A stretch of 64,000 nucleotides of DNA, taken from Lelliottia wanjuensis. GTDB taxonomy: Bacteria; Pseudomonadota; Gammaproteobacteria; Enterobacterales; Enterobacteriaceae. The translations under genes were made by a program, and so were the position numbers. A model generated the notes under the pieces. The model saw nothing but the letters and a program-made list of their open reading frames with translations. It did no database searches and was not told where the DNA came from. The stretch lies in contig NZ_JASSOT010000079.1 in the NCBI RefSeq assembly GCF_030238365.1, positions 62,001 to 126,000 on the forward strand, given 5' to 3'. The first letter of the stretch is position 1. Each line of letters starts with the position of its first letter. Positions 1 through 8,464 of this stretch are shown one piece after another.

Positions 1-1
1 G

Positions 2-376
2 CTGGCTGGCACTTATGACCGGGAATGGCTGGAAAACCGCCATCCCAACCTGCCTGATGATTTCAATTTTAGTTACTGGAACAGCGCACCGGGCAATCAG
101 CAAATTCCCTTTCCTGAACCCAGTTCAACAATCACCCTCCAGGGGCTGCATCCTGATGGGGAGATCACCTTCACGCTGCCCGCAAACCAGGCCGTTATTT
201 TGCTGCGGATGAATACGGGGGCGTTAGCACCCCAGAAAATGTGGGTCGACACATTAGTCATTGATACCGATGCTCTCACGGTAGCGCAGACATGGCGTTA
301 TTTGCTGCCAGCCAATTCGCCAGTGCGGGCAATGGAAGCACGCTACAGCATGGAAGGAGAATCAATATGGCGCTGA
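2..376 (+). CDS. DUF2169 family type VI secretion protein, C-terminal part
   Basis: The reading frame is open from the left edge, so only the last 124 codons are present. The peptide has the look of the DUF2169 family, with a YDREWLENRHPNLPDDFNF-type stretch near the start of the visible part. DUF2169 proteins are found beside PAAR/Rhs effector genes in type VI secretion loci and are thought to help load or fold the effector. The stop overlaps the start of the Rhs gene by ten bases, so the two are probably translationally coupled. The family call rests on motif memory plus context. The start and the N-terminal half lie outside the window. Confidence 0.7.
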   Translation: MAGTYDREWLENRHPNLPDDFNFSYWNSAPGNQQIPFPEPSSTITLQGLHPDGEITFTLPANQAVILLRMNTGALAPQKMWVDTLVIDTDALTVAQTWRYLLPANSPVRAMEARYSMEGESIWR

Positions 377-3300
377 ATTATATCGCACGTCAGGATGCGT
401 CGTGGACGGTAGTCAGCACCACGCCGGACGTCTGTAAAACCCCGATGGGGCCAGCGACCCCGCCTGTCCCCTATCCGGTTACTGCCGATATGGTGAGTTC
501 AGTGCTGACGGTGCCTGACGTGCTGGCTAACGACTGCCCGGTACTGGTGCTGAATCAGAGCTTTATTCCCAAAACCAAAGGTGATGAACCTGGTGTCGCT
601 AAAGGCATTAAAAGCGGCACCGTGGGGGATATCTGTGAGCCGCTGGAGTCTAGCACCACAGTGCGTGTCGGAGGAAAACCGGTTCTGCGGCACCTCGATA
701 AGTTCTGGATGAATGCCCGCAATACAACGGGAATTATTTTGGGTCAACCTCCTGCCGCCAGCGTGCCTGCCAGTCAGGCCGATCCGGCTGTGGTGCCCGA
801 AACAGCAGAAGAACAAAGCTACATTAATGGCCTGATAAATCACTACAGGCAACAAGCGGAGTCACAGCCTGACGACGATCAGGCAAGGGAAGCCTTTAAG
901 GATTTTACGACTGACCATACGCCAGACGGGGTGATGAACAGCCAGCAAATCGGTGCAATGCTCTATGCGTCCGGTTACTACAACACGACTCCGGAAGCTG
1001 CACGGAACGCGGCAGAACAGATTGGGGGGGAGGCTCTCGAGACCTATAATGCAGCGGATACCCCTCAAAACAGGGCATTGATGACTGTAGCACAAAGTCT
1101 GGTCATGGGCTTTGCGCTAAGAACAGCCGGTAGTGCAACAATGGACGGCGCCAATATCAGCGGAAAAATCAAAGCGCTGGAAGGCGAAGGAGAAGGTGTT
1201 TTCAGCGGCATGTGCACCAAACCCGGTGACCCCGTCGATGCCGGAACCGGTGATTTTCTCCAGCATTTCAGCGTCCTTTCCCTGCCCGGTTCACTTCCCC
1301 TGTCACTTTCCCGCTTTTATCGCTCAAAGGCAAAAGGCAGCGGTATTTTCGGGCCTAAATGGACCGATGAGTGGTCATGCTCACTGACCCTGCACGGTGA
1401 TAATCTGCACTTCGCTGATGCCGAAGGGGTGGTGCTCTATTATCCCATTCCGCAGGACGGCATTTTCCGTGATGCAGTAAATGGCCGTCAGGCCCACTAC
1501 CGGCTTTCCGGCAGTCTGCACGACGGGCTGTCACTCTTCGACCGCCGTTCACAGCAGACGCAACAATTTACGCTGACGCAAAATGGCACCTGTCGGCTCT
1601 CCGCGCTGCACGACCGTCACGGCAACCGGGCTGATTTCCTTTACACCGGCGATTTGCTGACGGCCATCCACCATAGCGACGGCTATACGCTCGAACTTGA
1701 CTGGCAACAGTCCCGGTTAATGAACATCGACCTCGCAACCCCGCTGCGCCAGCGCATGGTCACCTGCCAGTACGACGAGCAGGGTTTTCTCGCCGAATGT
1801 GACACCTTCCAGTTTACCCATCTGTGGCATGAGTACTCGCCTGAAGGCTTTATGACGCGCTGGCGAGACACCGATAAAACCTGTGTCGATATTGGCTATG
1901 ACGCACAGGGCCGGGCCATCAGCACGCTGTCAACGGAAGGCTACTACGATGACCGTTTCGTCTATGACGACGAAGAGCGCTGCACCACTTACCTTGATGC
2001 CGAAGGCGGCGAAACCCGCTACTGGTATAACGACGACGGACTCGTCACCCGCAGCATCGACCCGCTGGGGCGCGAAGAGCACTCCGTCTGGGACAACACC
2101 CGACTTCAGTCCCGCACCGACGCACTCGGGCGCATCACAAAATATGATTACAACCGTGAAGGAGGCATCCGTCAGGTCGCCCTCCCGGGCGGTTACAGTC
2201 TGTATTACGACTACAACGAAAACGGACAGCTGACCCGCCTGAGAGCCCCGGGCGACCAGGTGTGGCGGTGGGACTACGACGACAACGGCAGCGTGGTCAT
2301 TCTCACCGACCCGCAGGGCCGCAAGCAGCAGTTCAGCCACAGCGCACAGGGCGACCTGCTGACCCATATCCTGCCCAATGGCGCCACCTGGGTATGGCAT
2401 CATGATGCCCTGCATCAGGTTCAGGAAACCGTAGCCCCTGATGGCGGTGTCACTCACACCGAAACCGATTTTCTCGGCCGCCTGCTAAGCGTGAAAGACC
2501 CGCTGGGTTTCACCACACAGTTCCGTCACAGTAAAACCCACGCGGGGCCACAGGGCAGCGTTGAGGAAATCAACCGCCCCGACGGCGTACGCGAGCTGAT
2601 GCAACAGAACAGCGAGAAACTGCCGGAGAGCTTCACCGATGGTGAAGGGAAAACCACCCGATATGAATACGGTGCCTTTGACCTGCTGACCGCTATCATC
2701 CGCCCGGACGGCGAACGACTGACATGTCGCTACGACAGGCTCACCCGTTTAACAGAAATCACCAGTGCAGCAGGAGAGAGCTACAGGCTGGAATACGACA
2801 AAGCCGGGCAGCTCATTGCAGAAACCGACTTCACCGGCCGCACGTTGTGCTATGAATACGACGCCGCAGGTCGCTGCATCCGCACCACCTTCCCGGATGG
2901 CACGCATCTCAACCGCCGCTATAACGTGACCGACCAGCTCACCGATGAAGAGGTCACGCGCGATGATAATGCCCGCATCCTCAGCGCCACGTCTTTTCGC
3001 TACGACACCCTGTGCCGACTGGTCGAGGCTAAAAATAACGATGCCACCGTCACGTACGAGTACGATGAGGCCGGACGTCTTGCCGCTGAAACCCTCAACG
3101 GCAGGCGCACCGAGTACGGCTACAATGAACAACGTGATTTTGTCACGCAATGCACCACTGGCGGAATTACAGAGCGCTTCACCCGCGGCCTGATGGGTGA
3201 ACTGAAAGCCTGGCAGCTTAACGACCACGCCCCGCTCACGTTTGAGCACGACCTGCGTAGCCAGGAAATATCGCGTTGCAGTGACGCCGGGTTTTATCAG

Positions 3301-4776
3301 CAACGCGGCTACACACCAGCCGGCATGCTGACCACGCTAAAGGCCGGAGACCAGAACGCCGGGCCGCATGACCGGAACAAAATCCTGACGCGGGAATGGT
3401 TGTACGACAAAGCGTACAACCTGACGATGATATCCGACTCGCTGCGCGGTACTGCCGTTCACACACTGACGGCGAACGACCAGATAAGCCACGCCACCTG
3501 GACCGGCAACCGCCACATCCCGATGCATGAGGAGCGATTCACTTACGACAAAAACCTCAACATCACACGCCGCCAGACCTGGGTCAATGAGGTGCTGGAG
3601 AGTGAAGCGCACCAGCAGCAACAGCACGGGCGGATCAGCACCCGCGAATGCAAGAGCTGGCGGCACAGCACCCACCGTATCAATCCGGATACCGGCAAAC
3701 CCGAAGAAGGGAAATTTGTCCGGGTCGTAAATGCCCATGGCGTCATCTGGAAATACGATGTAAATGGTCGTCTGGTTGAAAAGTTAGTCGACAAAGGTGG
3801 GTACCGTCCGCTGCAGTGGCGCTACCGCTGGGATGCCAGAAGCCAGTTAACCGGTCTCGAGACTCCGGAAGGGGAACGCTGGGAGTATAAATACGACCCA
3901 TTTGGCAGACGTATCAGCAAGCGCTGCACCAACCGCGACAAACCGGGGATGGATTTTCACTGGGACGGTGATCGGTTAACGGCGGAAATCCCGGTGGGTG
4001 CGGAAGGCCAGCCGGAGCCTGAAAATGCCATCCGCTGGCTGTACGAGCCGGGCAGCTTCACTCCGTTGGCTCATTACGAAAAGGGGATACTTTATTATGC
4101 CGTAACCGACATCACCGGACATATTCAGGAACTCCTGACCGAAGACGGGACCATAGTCTGGCAGGGAAAACAGCAGCTCTGGGGCCGGGAAGAAGGCATC
4201 AACAAAGACGATGCGCCCGTCTGCCGCCTGCGATTTCCGGGCCAGTACGAGGACGAAGAATCCGGATTGCACTACAACCGTTTTCGGTACTATGATGCGC
4301 AGACGGCACAGTATCTGAGTCCGGACCCGATAGGGCTTTCGGGTGGAGTGAATCCATACGGGTATGTGGCGAATCCGCTGAGGTGGGTTGATCCGCTGGG
4401 GCTGGCTTGTTGTCCTCCCAAATATGGGTCAAGAAATGAGGCGTTCAGAGCGGCGAAAAGAGATGCAGGAATACCAATGAATCAACAACCAGATAGATTA
4501 TTCAATTCTAAAACTGGATTCTTTGGTGATCATCGAAATGTACCATTGACTGACTCCAGAAAAAAACCGATTTTTGATAGCAATGGTAATCAAGTCTGGA
4601 CAAGAGAATATCAATTTACCCAGCCAAATGGGGATAAAATTATTATCCAAGATCATTCAGATGGACACTCTTATCCTAACGGAATAGGAAATCAAGGCTC
4701 GCATATAAATGTAAGACCAATGGACAATACCCGAACAGGCTCAGTTCCTGGTACACTTGATCATTATGAATTTTGA
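367..4776 (+). CDS. PAAR-like/Rhs type VI effector with C-terminal nuclease-like toxin
   Basis: This 1,469-residue polymorphic toxin is probably delivered by a type VI spike. The N-terminal 130 residues resemble the PAAR-like DUF4150 domain. Many YD/Rhs repeats follow from about residue 320 and end in the Rhs core motif around D1342-P-L-G-L1346. The variable tip is residues 1347-1469. It has Q1428-D-H, G1433-H1434, H1446 and H1466-Y, a pattern I associate with the HNH/EndoVII 'EHHH' nuclease toxins, so DNA cleavage in rivals is likely but inferred. I chose the ATG at 367 rather than upstream codons because AAGGAGA lies six bases before it and the product then starts MALNYIARQ, typical of DUF4150. 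The tip is AT-richer than the core, as expected for an exchangeable cassette. The immunity gene follows at once. Confidence 0.9.
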   Translation: MALNYIARQDASWTVVSTTPDVCKTPMGPATPPVPYPVTADMVSSVLTVPDVLANDCPVLVLNQSFIPKTKGDEPGVAKGIKSGTVGDICEPLESSTTVRVGGKPVLRHLDKFWMNARNTTGIILGQPPAASVPASQADPAVVPETAEEQSYINGLINHYRQQAESQPDDDQAREAFKDFTTDHTPDGVMNSQQIGAMLYASGYYNTTPEAARNAAEQIGGEALETYNAADTPQNRALMTVAQSLVMGFALRTAGSATMDGANISGKIKALEGEGEGVFSGMCTKPGDPVDAGTGDFLQHFSVLSLPGSLPLSLSRFYRSKAKGSGIFGPKWTDEWSCSLTLHGDNLHFADAEGVVLYYPIPQDGIFRDAVNGRQAHYRLSGSLHDGLSLFDRRSQQTQQFTLTQNGTCRLSALHDRHGNRADFLYTGDLLTAIHHSDGYTLELDWQQSRLMNIDLATPLRQRMVTCQYDEQGFLAECDTFQFTHLWHEYSPEGFMTRWRDTDKTCVDIGYDAQGRAISTLSTEGYYDDRFVYDDEERCTTYLDAEGGETRYWYNDDGLVTRSIDPLGREEHSVWDNTRLQSRTDALGRITKYDYNREGGIRQVALPGGYSLYYDYNENGQLTRLRAPGDQVWRWDYDDNGSVVILTDPQGRKQQFSHSAQGDLLTHILPNGATWVWHHDALHQVQETVAPDGGVTHTETDFLGRLLSVKDPLGFTTQFRHSKTHAGPQGSVEEINRPDGVRELMQQNSEKLPESFTDGEGKTTRYEYGAFDLLTAIIRPDGERLTCRYDRLTRLTEITSAAGESYRLEYDKAGQLIAETDFTGRTLCYEYDAAGRCIRTTFPDGTHLNRRYNVTDQLTDEEVTRDDNARILSATSFRYDTLCRLVEAKNNDATVTYEYDEAGRLAAETLNGRRTEYGYNEQRDFVTQCTTGGITERFTRGLMGELKAWQLNDHAPLTFEHDLRSQEISRCSDAGFYQQRGYTPAGMLTTLKAGDQNAGPHDRNKILTREWLYDKAYNLTMISDSLRGTAVHTLTANDQISHATWTGNRHIPMHEERFTYDKNLNITRRQTWVNEVLESEAHQQQQHGRISTRECKSWRHSTHRINPDTGKPEEGKFVRVVNAHGVIWKYDVNGRLVEKLVDKGGYRPLQWRYRWDARSQLTGLETPEGERWEYKYDPFGRRISKRCTNRDKPGMDFHWDGDRLTAEIPVGAEGQPEPENAIRWLYEPGSFTPLAHYEKGILYYAVTDITGHIQELLTEDGTIVWQGKQQLWGREEGINKDDAPVCRLRFPGQYEDEESGLHYNRFRYYDAQTAQYLSPDPIGLSGGVNPYGYVANPLRWVDPLGLACCPPKYGSRNEAFRAAKRDAGIPMNQQPDRLFNSKTGFFGDHRNVPLTDSRKKPIFDSNGNQVWTREYQFTQPNGDKIIIQDHSDGHSYPNGIGNQGSHINVRPMDNTRTGSVPGTLDHYEF

Positions 4777-4786
4777 GGAGAGTGGC

Positions 4787-5170
4787 ATGCTCTGGAATGA
4801 TATTGATGGTAGTATATTGTTTAACAAGGTTTTTACCAAACCTATCGAAGTAAGAAAAATCGATATTTTCGATATAAAAATAGATCGTGAAGCTGCTACG
4901 GTAATAATATCTTTTGATCTAATTGATGAATTACCAGACAACCCACCTCCAAAATGGACAAAAGGTTATAACAGATGTAGATGTGGCTTAAATTGCAGTG
5001 GGGTAAACCATTTAAAAATAGAAGGGATGTCCACAGAGATGCCAGCAAATATAACTATAGGCATGCATACTAAAAATAATGAAGTAATAATAAAGGGACG
5101 TTCTATCTTTTTAAATTTGAAGTGTTCTCACATACAACTGATGGGACCATCAGTATATATCAGCCAATGA
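4787..5170 (+). CDS. Imm50-type immunity protein
   Basis: This 127-residue protein lies ten bases after the Rhs toxin and should neutralise its tip. It resembles the Imm50 family of polymorphic-toxin immunity proteins: an N-terminal W, an IDIFDI strand, FDLIDELPDNPP followed by KW, then NRC and a C-x-G-V-x-H-L-x-I-x-G stretch. The start at 4787 is chosen over an ATG ten codons upstream because GAGGAG sits six bases before it. The gene is AT-rich like the tip, which suggests they were acquired together. A strong terminator follows. No signal peptide is seen, so it probably acts in the cytoplasm. Confidence 0.75.
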   Translation: MLWNDIDGSILFNKVFTKPIEVRKIDIFDIKIDREAATVIISFDLIDELPDNPPPKWTKGYNRCRCGLNCSGVNHLKIEGMSTEMPANITIGMHTKNNEVIIKGRSIFLNLKCSHIQLMGPSVYISQ

Positions 5171-5176
5171 ATAAAT

Positions 5177-5208
5177 CCGGGTGAGAATTTAGCTCTCCCC
5201 GGTTTTTT
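5177..5208 (+). terminator. Rho-independent terminator after the immunity gene
   Basis: CCGGGTGAG and CTCTCCCCGG form a stem with a seven-base loop, followed by six T residues. It lies seven bases after the Imm50-type stop and would end the Rhs-immunity transcript. Confidence 0.75.
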
Positions 5209-5220
5209 ATTATCCTCAAG

Positions 5221-5275
5221 TCACTAAGCAACCATTTTTATCATCCCATTAACCACCTTTTTAACCTGAGAAGAC
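5221..5275. repeat. Cassette-flanking repeat, copy 1
   Basis: This stretch lies just after a toxin-immunity terminator and is about 80% identical by eye to 7319-7370, which lies after the last terminator of the island. Both copies contain TTAACCACCTT and TTAACCTGA. Read on the minus strand they encode the same short peptide tail (QVKKVV, then G-M, then a stop). It looks like the original downstream flank of the Rhs locus, duplicated when tip cassettes were added. Confidence 0.55.
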
Positions 5276-5279
5276 AGAT

Positions 5280-5518
5280 ATGAATGGCCGTAATATATTG
5301 GATGCTAATCAAAAGTCAATCTATACAACAGAATATACATATTCTCGCCCAGATAGTTCTAAAATTACTCTTGAGGAACACTCTGCCGGTCATACATATG
5401 GTTCGCCGGGAATTCTAGGTAATCAAGGGCAGCATTTTGACCCATGTCCACTAGTTCCCGAAACTTGAAATACCTCCAGAAATAGCTCTATTGATGGAAT
5501 GCCGGACACTACGAATTC
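5280..5518 (+). pseudogene. Displaced, decayed Rhs toxin tip of the same HNH-like family
   Basis: The first 62 codons (MNGRNILDANQ start) match the middle of the intact tip at residues 1400-1450: a TTEYTY strand, then EEHSAGH and GNQGQHF in place of TREYQF, QDHSDGH and GNQGSHI. A TGA at 5466-5468 breaks the frame. Translation past it gives NTSRN and then GMPD, corresponding to NTRTG and GTLD. The terminal HYEF (5507-5518) is recovered only after restoring one missing C. It is therefore an orphan tip remnant with a nonsense codon and a one-base deletion. No Rhs core precedes it. Confidence 0.7.
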
Positions 5519-5523
5519 CCAAG

Positions 5524-5661
5524 ATGTCAGTAATTATGTTTTTCGATTACGCACATGGAAAAGAAAAAATCACTCATAATCAATTTGATGCAACTGAACC
5601 GACAACGACAAAACATCAAGACCGGTATGATCACCCCACAAAACCGAGGAGAGGTGAATGA
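5524..5661 (+). pseudogene. Possible tail of a second toxin tip
   Basis: This 45-codon frame ends in ATGA overlap with the next gene, the arrangement expected of a toxin tail with its immunity gene. The peptide ends with a charged stretch containing YDHP and PRRGE. I do not recognise a family. It may instead be chance coding in a decayed region, so confidence is low. Confidence 0.3.
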
Positions 5662-6089
5662 CTTTAAACGATGAAATTAGATTGCAAATTACAAAACTCC
5701 CGGATGCTCCAGAAATAATTGATAACTGGGAACCTATTGCTGATTCACTATCCGGAATGTTCAACTGGGTGGGTTCAAAAATCGATTGGAAAAAAACGAT
5801 TAAACATATGCATCAAGAACTTGGGGAGGATAAAAAATGTTGGCCTTCTTTAGTTAAAAAATTCTCCTGTAAATATCTGAGGGATTTCATTTATAACTCA
5901 GAAAAAATCCATTACATCAATGATTCATCATTGGATTTTGCTCTGGCAATATCAGTCGATAAAATTGATACAATGTTTGATTTATTAATAGAGCATGTCC
6001 CTCAACATCATTACTTTTTTAATCTGGATACTAAATGGTGTTTTGTAATTAGCTCAGAAGGTTATTTGGATTTTGGATTTTCCAATTAG
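5658..6089 (+). CDS. Small unrecognised protein, probable orphan immunity protein
   Basis: This 143-residue, soluble, acidic-to-neutral protein has no signal peptide or membrane segment. I do not recognise the family. The AT-rich composition, position between displaced Rhs tips, small size, aromatic-rich sequence (GMFNWVGSKIDW, then a C-terminal YFFNLDTKWCFVISS) and a clear GAGGAGAGGTG ribosome-binding site all fit an immunity protein kept after its toxin decayed. The start overlaps the end of the preceding fragment by four bases. The immunity role is inferred from context only. Confidence 0.6.
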   Translation: MTLNDEIRLQITKLPDAPEIIDNWEPIADSLSGMFNWVGSKIDWKKTIKHMHQELGEDKKCWPSLVKKFSCKYLRDFIYNSEKIHYINDSSLDFALAISVDKIDTMFDLLIEHVPQHHYFFNLDTKWCFVISSEGYLDFGFSN

Positions 6090-6307
6090 ATTCATTAAAT
6101 AATAACGAACAGCTTGCTGATAAATTCGCAAGCTTAAACCCACACTATTGATATTCTCCTGCACAAGCTGCAAAAGCTACAAAAGCTACAAAAGCAGTTA
6201 ATTGGGAGTGGAATAACACTGTACGCAAACAGCCACGACGTATAAATAAAGCACCCATTGACTTTATGCTGCAGGACAGCTGAAGCCGATTACGTTATGA
6301 AATGTCA

Positions 6308-7007
6308 CAACTACACTACACCGTGACCGACTTCACCGACTGTCTTTAGGAACTATTGATCAAAGACGGGACCATTGCCTGGCAGGGAAAACAGCAGCTC
6401 TGGGGCCGGGAAGAAGGCATCAACAAAGACGATGCGCCCGTCTGCCGCCTGCGTTTTCCGGGGCAGTATGAGGATGAAGAGTCCGGGTTGTACTACAACC
6501 GTTTTCGGTACTACGAAGAGGAGACTGGGGAGTACATTTCGGCCGACCCGATAGGGCTTGCGGGGGGAATGAGCCCCTATAGTTACGTTAATGATCCGCT
6601 GAAATTTTTGGACCCATTGGGGTAATGTAAAACGGATATCACTGACAAAGCTTCGAAGTGGCAAGGTAAAGGTGATTATCCTGGAGTTGATGATTGGCAA
6701 ATTGCAAAAAGGCGATACTATCTACGGCGCCGTCCCGAGACAATCTGAATTTTATTTGTCAGGCGCTAGCTTAGAGATTGCTGGAGGTTAAAGAGTTGCT
6801 CTTGGAAAAATAACACAGGTTAAGCCTCATGATATCTATGGCTACATACCACAAGTGCAGACGTATGAGGTTTTACAGGATACTAAGATAGCTACTTCAA
6901 CCGCTAAAGCTAACCCTCATTTTGGTGAAGGTGGGGCCACTCAGTATTTTGTAGAAGACTTCCCGTCAGTATTACGTCCAACTGAAAATCCAATAGGATT
7001 AGAGTAA
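6308..7007 (+). pseudogene. Truncated Rhs core with a second, broken toxin tip
   Basis: From about 6308 the translation tracks the end of the intact Rhs core (residues near 1240-1346), first with a TAG at 6347-6349 where the intact copy has Gln. It then runs nearly identically through the WQGKQQLWGREEG stretch to DPIGL and DPLG. A TAA at 6623-6625 falls within the core-tip junction. The tip continues in frame, shifts by one base at a run of A residues near 6703, reads GDTIYGAVP, meets a TAA at about 6788, and ends with NPHFGEGGATQYFVEDFP and a stop at 7007. Two stops plus one frameshift make it non-functional. The tip is unlike the intact toxin's. Confidence 0.75.
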
Positions 7008-7009
7008 TC

Positions 7010-7249
7010 ATGAGAATAGATGACATTGAGGTTTGTCACCCAATAACTGAATTAGTTTCTTTTTTAATAAAGAATGATTTCACAATCATTGAACAAAAAA
7101 TTGCTGATTATCATTTTCATGAAGTTATTATAAAAATTAAAAAAGACTCGTCACCTAAAGCATTGAACATTAGTATTGAAAAAATAAGCCAACCAAAACC
7201 GGGGACATTTTTCTGCGAATGTCACTGGTCTAGCGTAATAATTGAATGA
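7010..7249 (+). CDS. Small orphan immunity-like protein
   Basis: This 79-residue protein starts two bases after the broken second tip, so it is probably the matching immunity protein. It is AT-rich, has no signal peptide or membrane segment, and alternates short hydrophobic strands with charged residues (a KIADYHFHEVIIKIKK-type stretch). I do not recognise a named family. The frame is intact although the toxin is dead, as expected if it still protects against kin that carry the active toxin. A terminator follows directly. Confidence 0.6.
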   Translation: MRIDDIEVCHPITELVSFLIKNDFTIIEQKIADYHFHEVIIKIKKDSSPKALNISIEKISQPKPGTFFCECHWSSVIIE

Positions 7250-7271
7250 CTATCTTAAATGCATGGTAAAA

Positions 7272-7306
7272 AGCCGGAAAGATTATCAAACATCTCCGGC
7301 TTTATA
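7272..7306 (+). terminator. Terminator closing the Rhs island
   Basis: AGCCGGA and TCTCCGGCT pair around an AT-rich loop and are followed by TTTATATT. It sits some 20 bases after the last immunity-like stop. Confidence 0.6.
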
Positions 7307-7318
7307 TTATCCCCATCC

Positions 7319-7370
7319 CGCTAACCAACCAGTTCTTTCATCCCTTTAACCACCTTCTTAACCTGACAAA
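7319..7370. repeat. Cassette-flanking repeat, copy 2, with short antisense frame
   Basis: This is the second copy of the stretch at 5221-5275. On the minus strand it is the end of a 39-codon frame (7440 down to 7321) starting MKILKKC and ending KGMKELVG. That frame has no convincing ribosome-binding site, so it may be the C-terminal remnant of a lost gene. The rest of 7371-7634 holds nothing I can assign beyond the promoter region of the next regulator. Confidence 0.5.
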
Positions 7371-7634
7371 GCTCAGCCCGCAGAGCCTGCACCTCGCTGC
7401 TGCCAGCAATAATCGTCAGACATTTCTTTAATATTTTCATCGTCACCCAGTCCAGGTATCAAATCCCACTTACTTCGGCCAGTAATCTTTAAAGGTGAAG
7501 CGAGAAATAACGCGTCTGGAAGGTGCGCAGATCGGCACCGCGCAAGGATATCCCGCCCCCACCACACTCTCCATTTCCCCCCCCTCCCAATATCCCTTAC
7601 TATACCCCTCATACTTTATTTCTGTCTGGATACC

Positions 7635-8366
7635 ATGAGCCTACCGCAAACCACCCTTGCCGAATCCGTCACGCAGCATATTGCCTGTCGTATTCTTCAC
7701 GGCGACCTCCATCCGGGGCGCTCGTTGCCCGGCGAAAATGAACTGGCGGGCGAATACGGGGTTTCGCGCACATCTGTGCGTAATGCGCTGCAGTTCCTGG
7801 CCGCCAAGGGGCTCATCACGATTCAGCCCAAAAAACGCACCACGGTGAATAACCGTGAGATGTGGAACCTGCTCGATGCCGATGTTCTGAACTGGCTGGC
7901 GGAAGGGGAAGTTGGGCCGGAGCTGGTCGAGCAGCTGATGGTGGCGCGACTCATTTTTGAACCTGACGTAGCGACCCTCGCCGCGCTGAACGCTACGGGC
8001 CACGATCTTGCCGCGCTGGAAGATGCGCTGAGCCTGATGCGCCGCGGGCAAACCGAAGCGGAACGGGCATTATTTGAAGAAGGCGATCTCGCTTTCCATC
8101 AGGCGCTGCTTCGCGCGACCCACAACCCTTTCCTCCTCGCACTTGGTAATGCCCTCTCTGCGGCGATGGTGCTGTCATTCCGCCAGACGCTGGAAAAAGA
8201 CGTTCGCGATTCCCACGCTGCCGTTGACGATCATTTTTTGTTGTTTGAAAACATTCGCTTAAAACAACCAGATGGCGCTCGTCAGCAGATGCGCACCATT
8301 CTGATCAACGCCGCCAGAAAGCATCTCTGGAAAGATCTGCCGGAACTCTTCAACTTTATCTCCTGA
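7635..8366 (+). CDS. GntR/FadR-type regulator of the sugar-acid cluster
   Basis: The 243-residue protein has an N-terminal winged helix (about residues 8-72; GENELAGEYGVSRTSVRNAL is the recognition helix region) and a C-terminal FCD ligand-binding domain. Family metal ligands are suggested by the D/H pattern in EEGDLAFHQAL and HNPFLL. It resembles E. coli DgoR in architecture and in the NxxDADVLxW stretch, but is diverged. It lies upstream of and in line with dgoK, 98 bases before its start, with an operator-like palindrome between. It is probably a repressor released by an aldonate or its keto-deoxy derivative. Ligand identity is inferred from the neighbouring enzymes. Confidence 0.85.
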   Translation: MSLPQTTLAESVTQHIACRILHGDLHPGRSLPGENELAGEYGVSRTSVRNALQFLAAKGLITIQPKKRTTVNNREMWNLLDADVLNWLAEGEVGPELVEQLMVARLIFEPDVATLAALNATGHDLAALEDALSLMRRGQTEAERALFEEGDLAFHQALLRATHNPFLLALGNALSAAMVLSFRQTLEKDVRDSHAAVDDHFLLFENIRLKQPDGARQQMRTILINAARKHLWKDLPELFNFIS

Positions 8367-8427
8367 TCATTCCTTAAAATAATTTCGATCTTCCTCACAG
8401 ATCGTGGGGATTTTTTGCTCTAGCATT

Positions 8428-8459
8428 CTTGTATTACAAGATTGCATGGGTTGTATTAC
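8428..8459. promoter_or_regulatory. Probable operator of the GntR-type regulator
   Basis: CTTGTATTACAAG (8428-8440) is a perfect 13-base palindrome around a central T. A second half-site, TTGTATTAC, follows at 8451-8459, two helical turns away. FadR-subfamily GntR proteins bind sequences of the T-x-G-T...A-C-x-A kind, and this fits. It lies between the regulator and dgoK, just upstream of the dgoK start. Confidence 0.65.
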
Positions 8460-8464
8460 CTGAT

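Noticed and set aside
292..366. Upstream extension of the Rhs gene
   Set aside because: The 25 codons before 367 overlap the DUF2169 gene further, lack a ribosome-binding site and do not match the family start.
8380..8420. Terminator between the GntR-type gene and dgoK
   Set aside because: A five-pair CGATC/GATCG stem precedes a short T-run, but the pairing is weak and six bases intervene.
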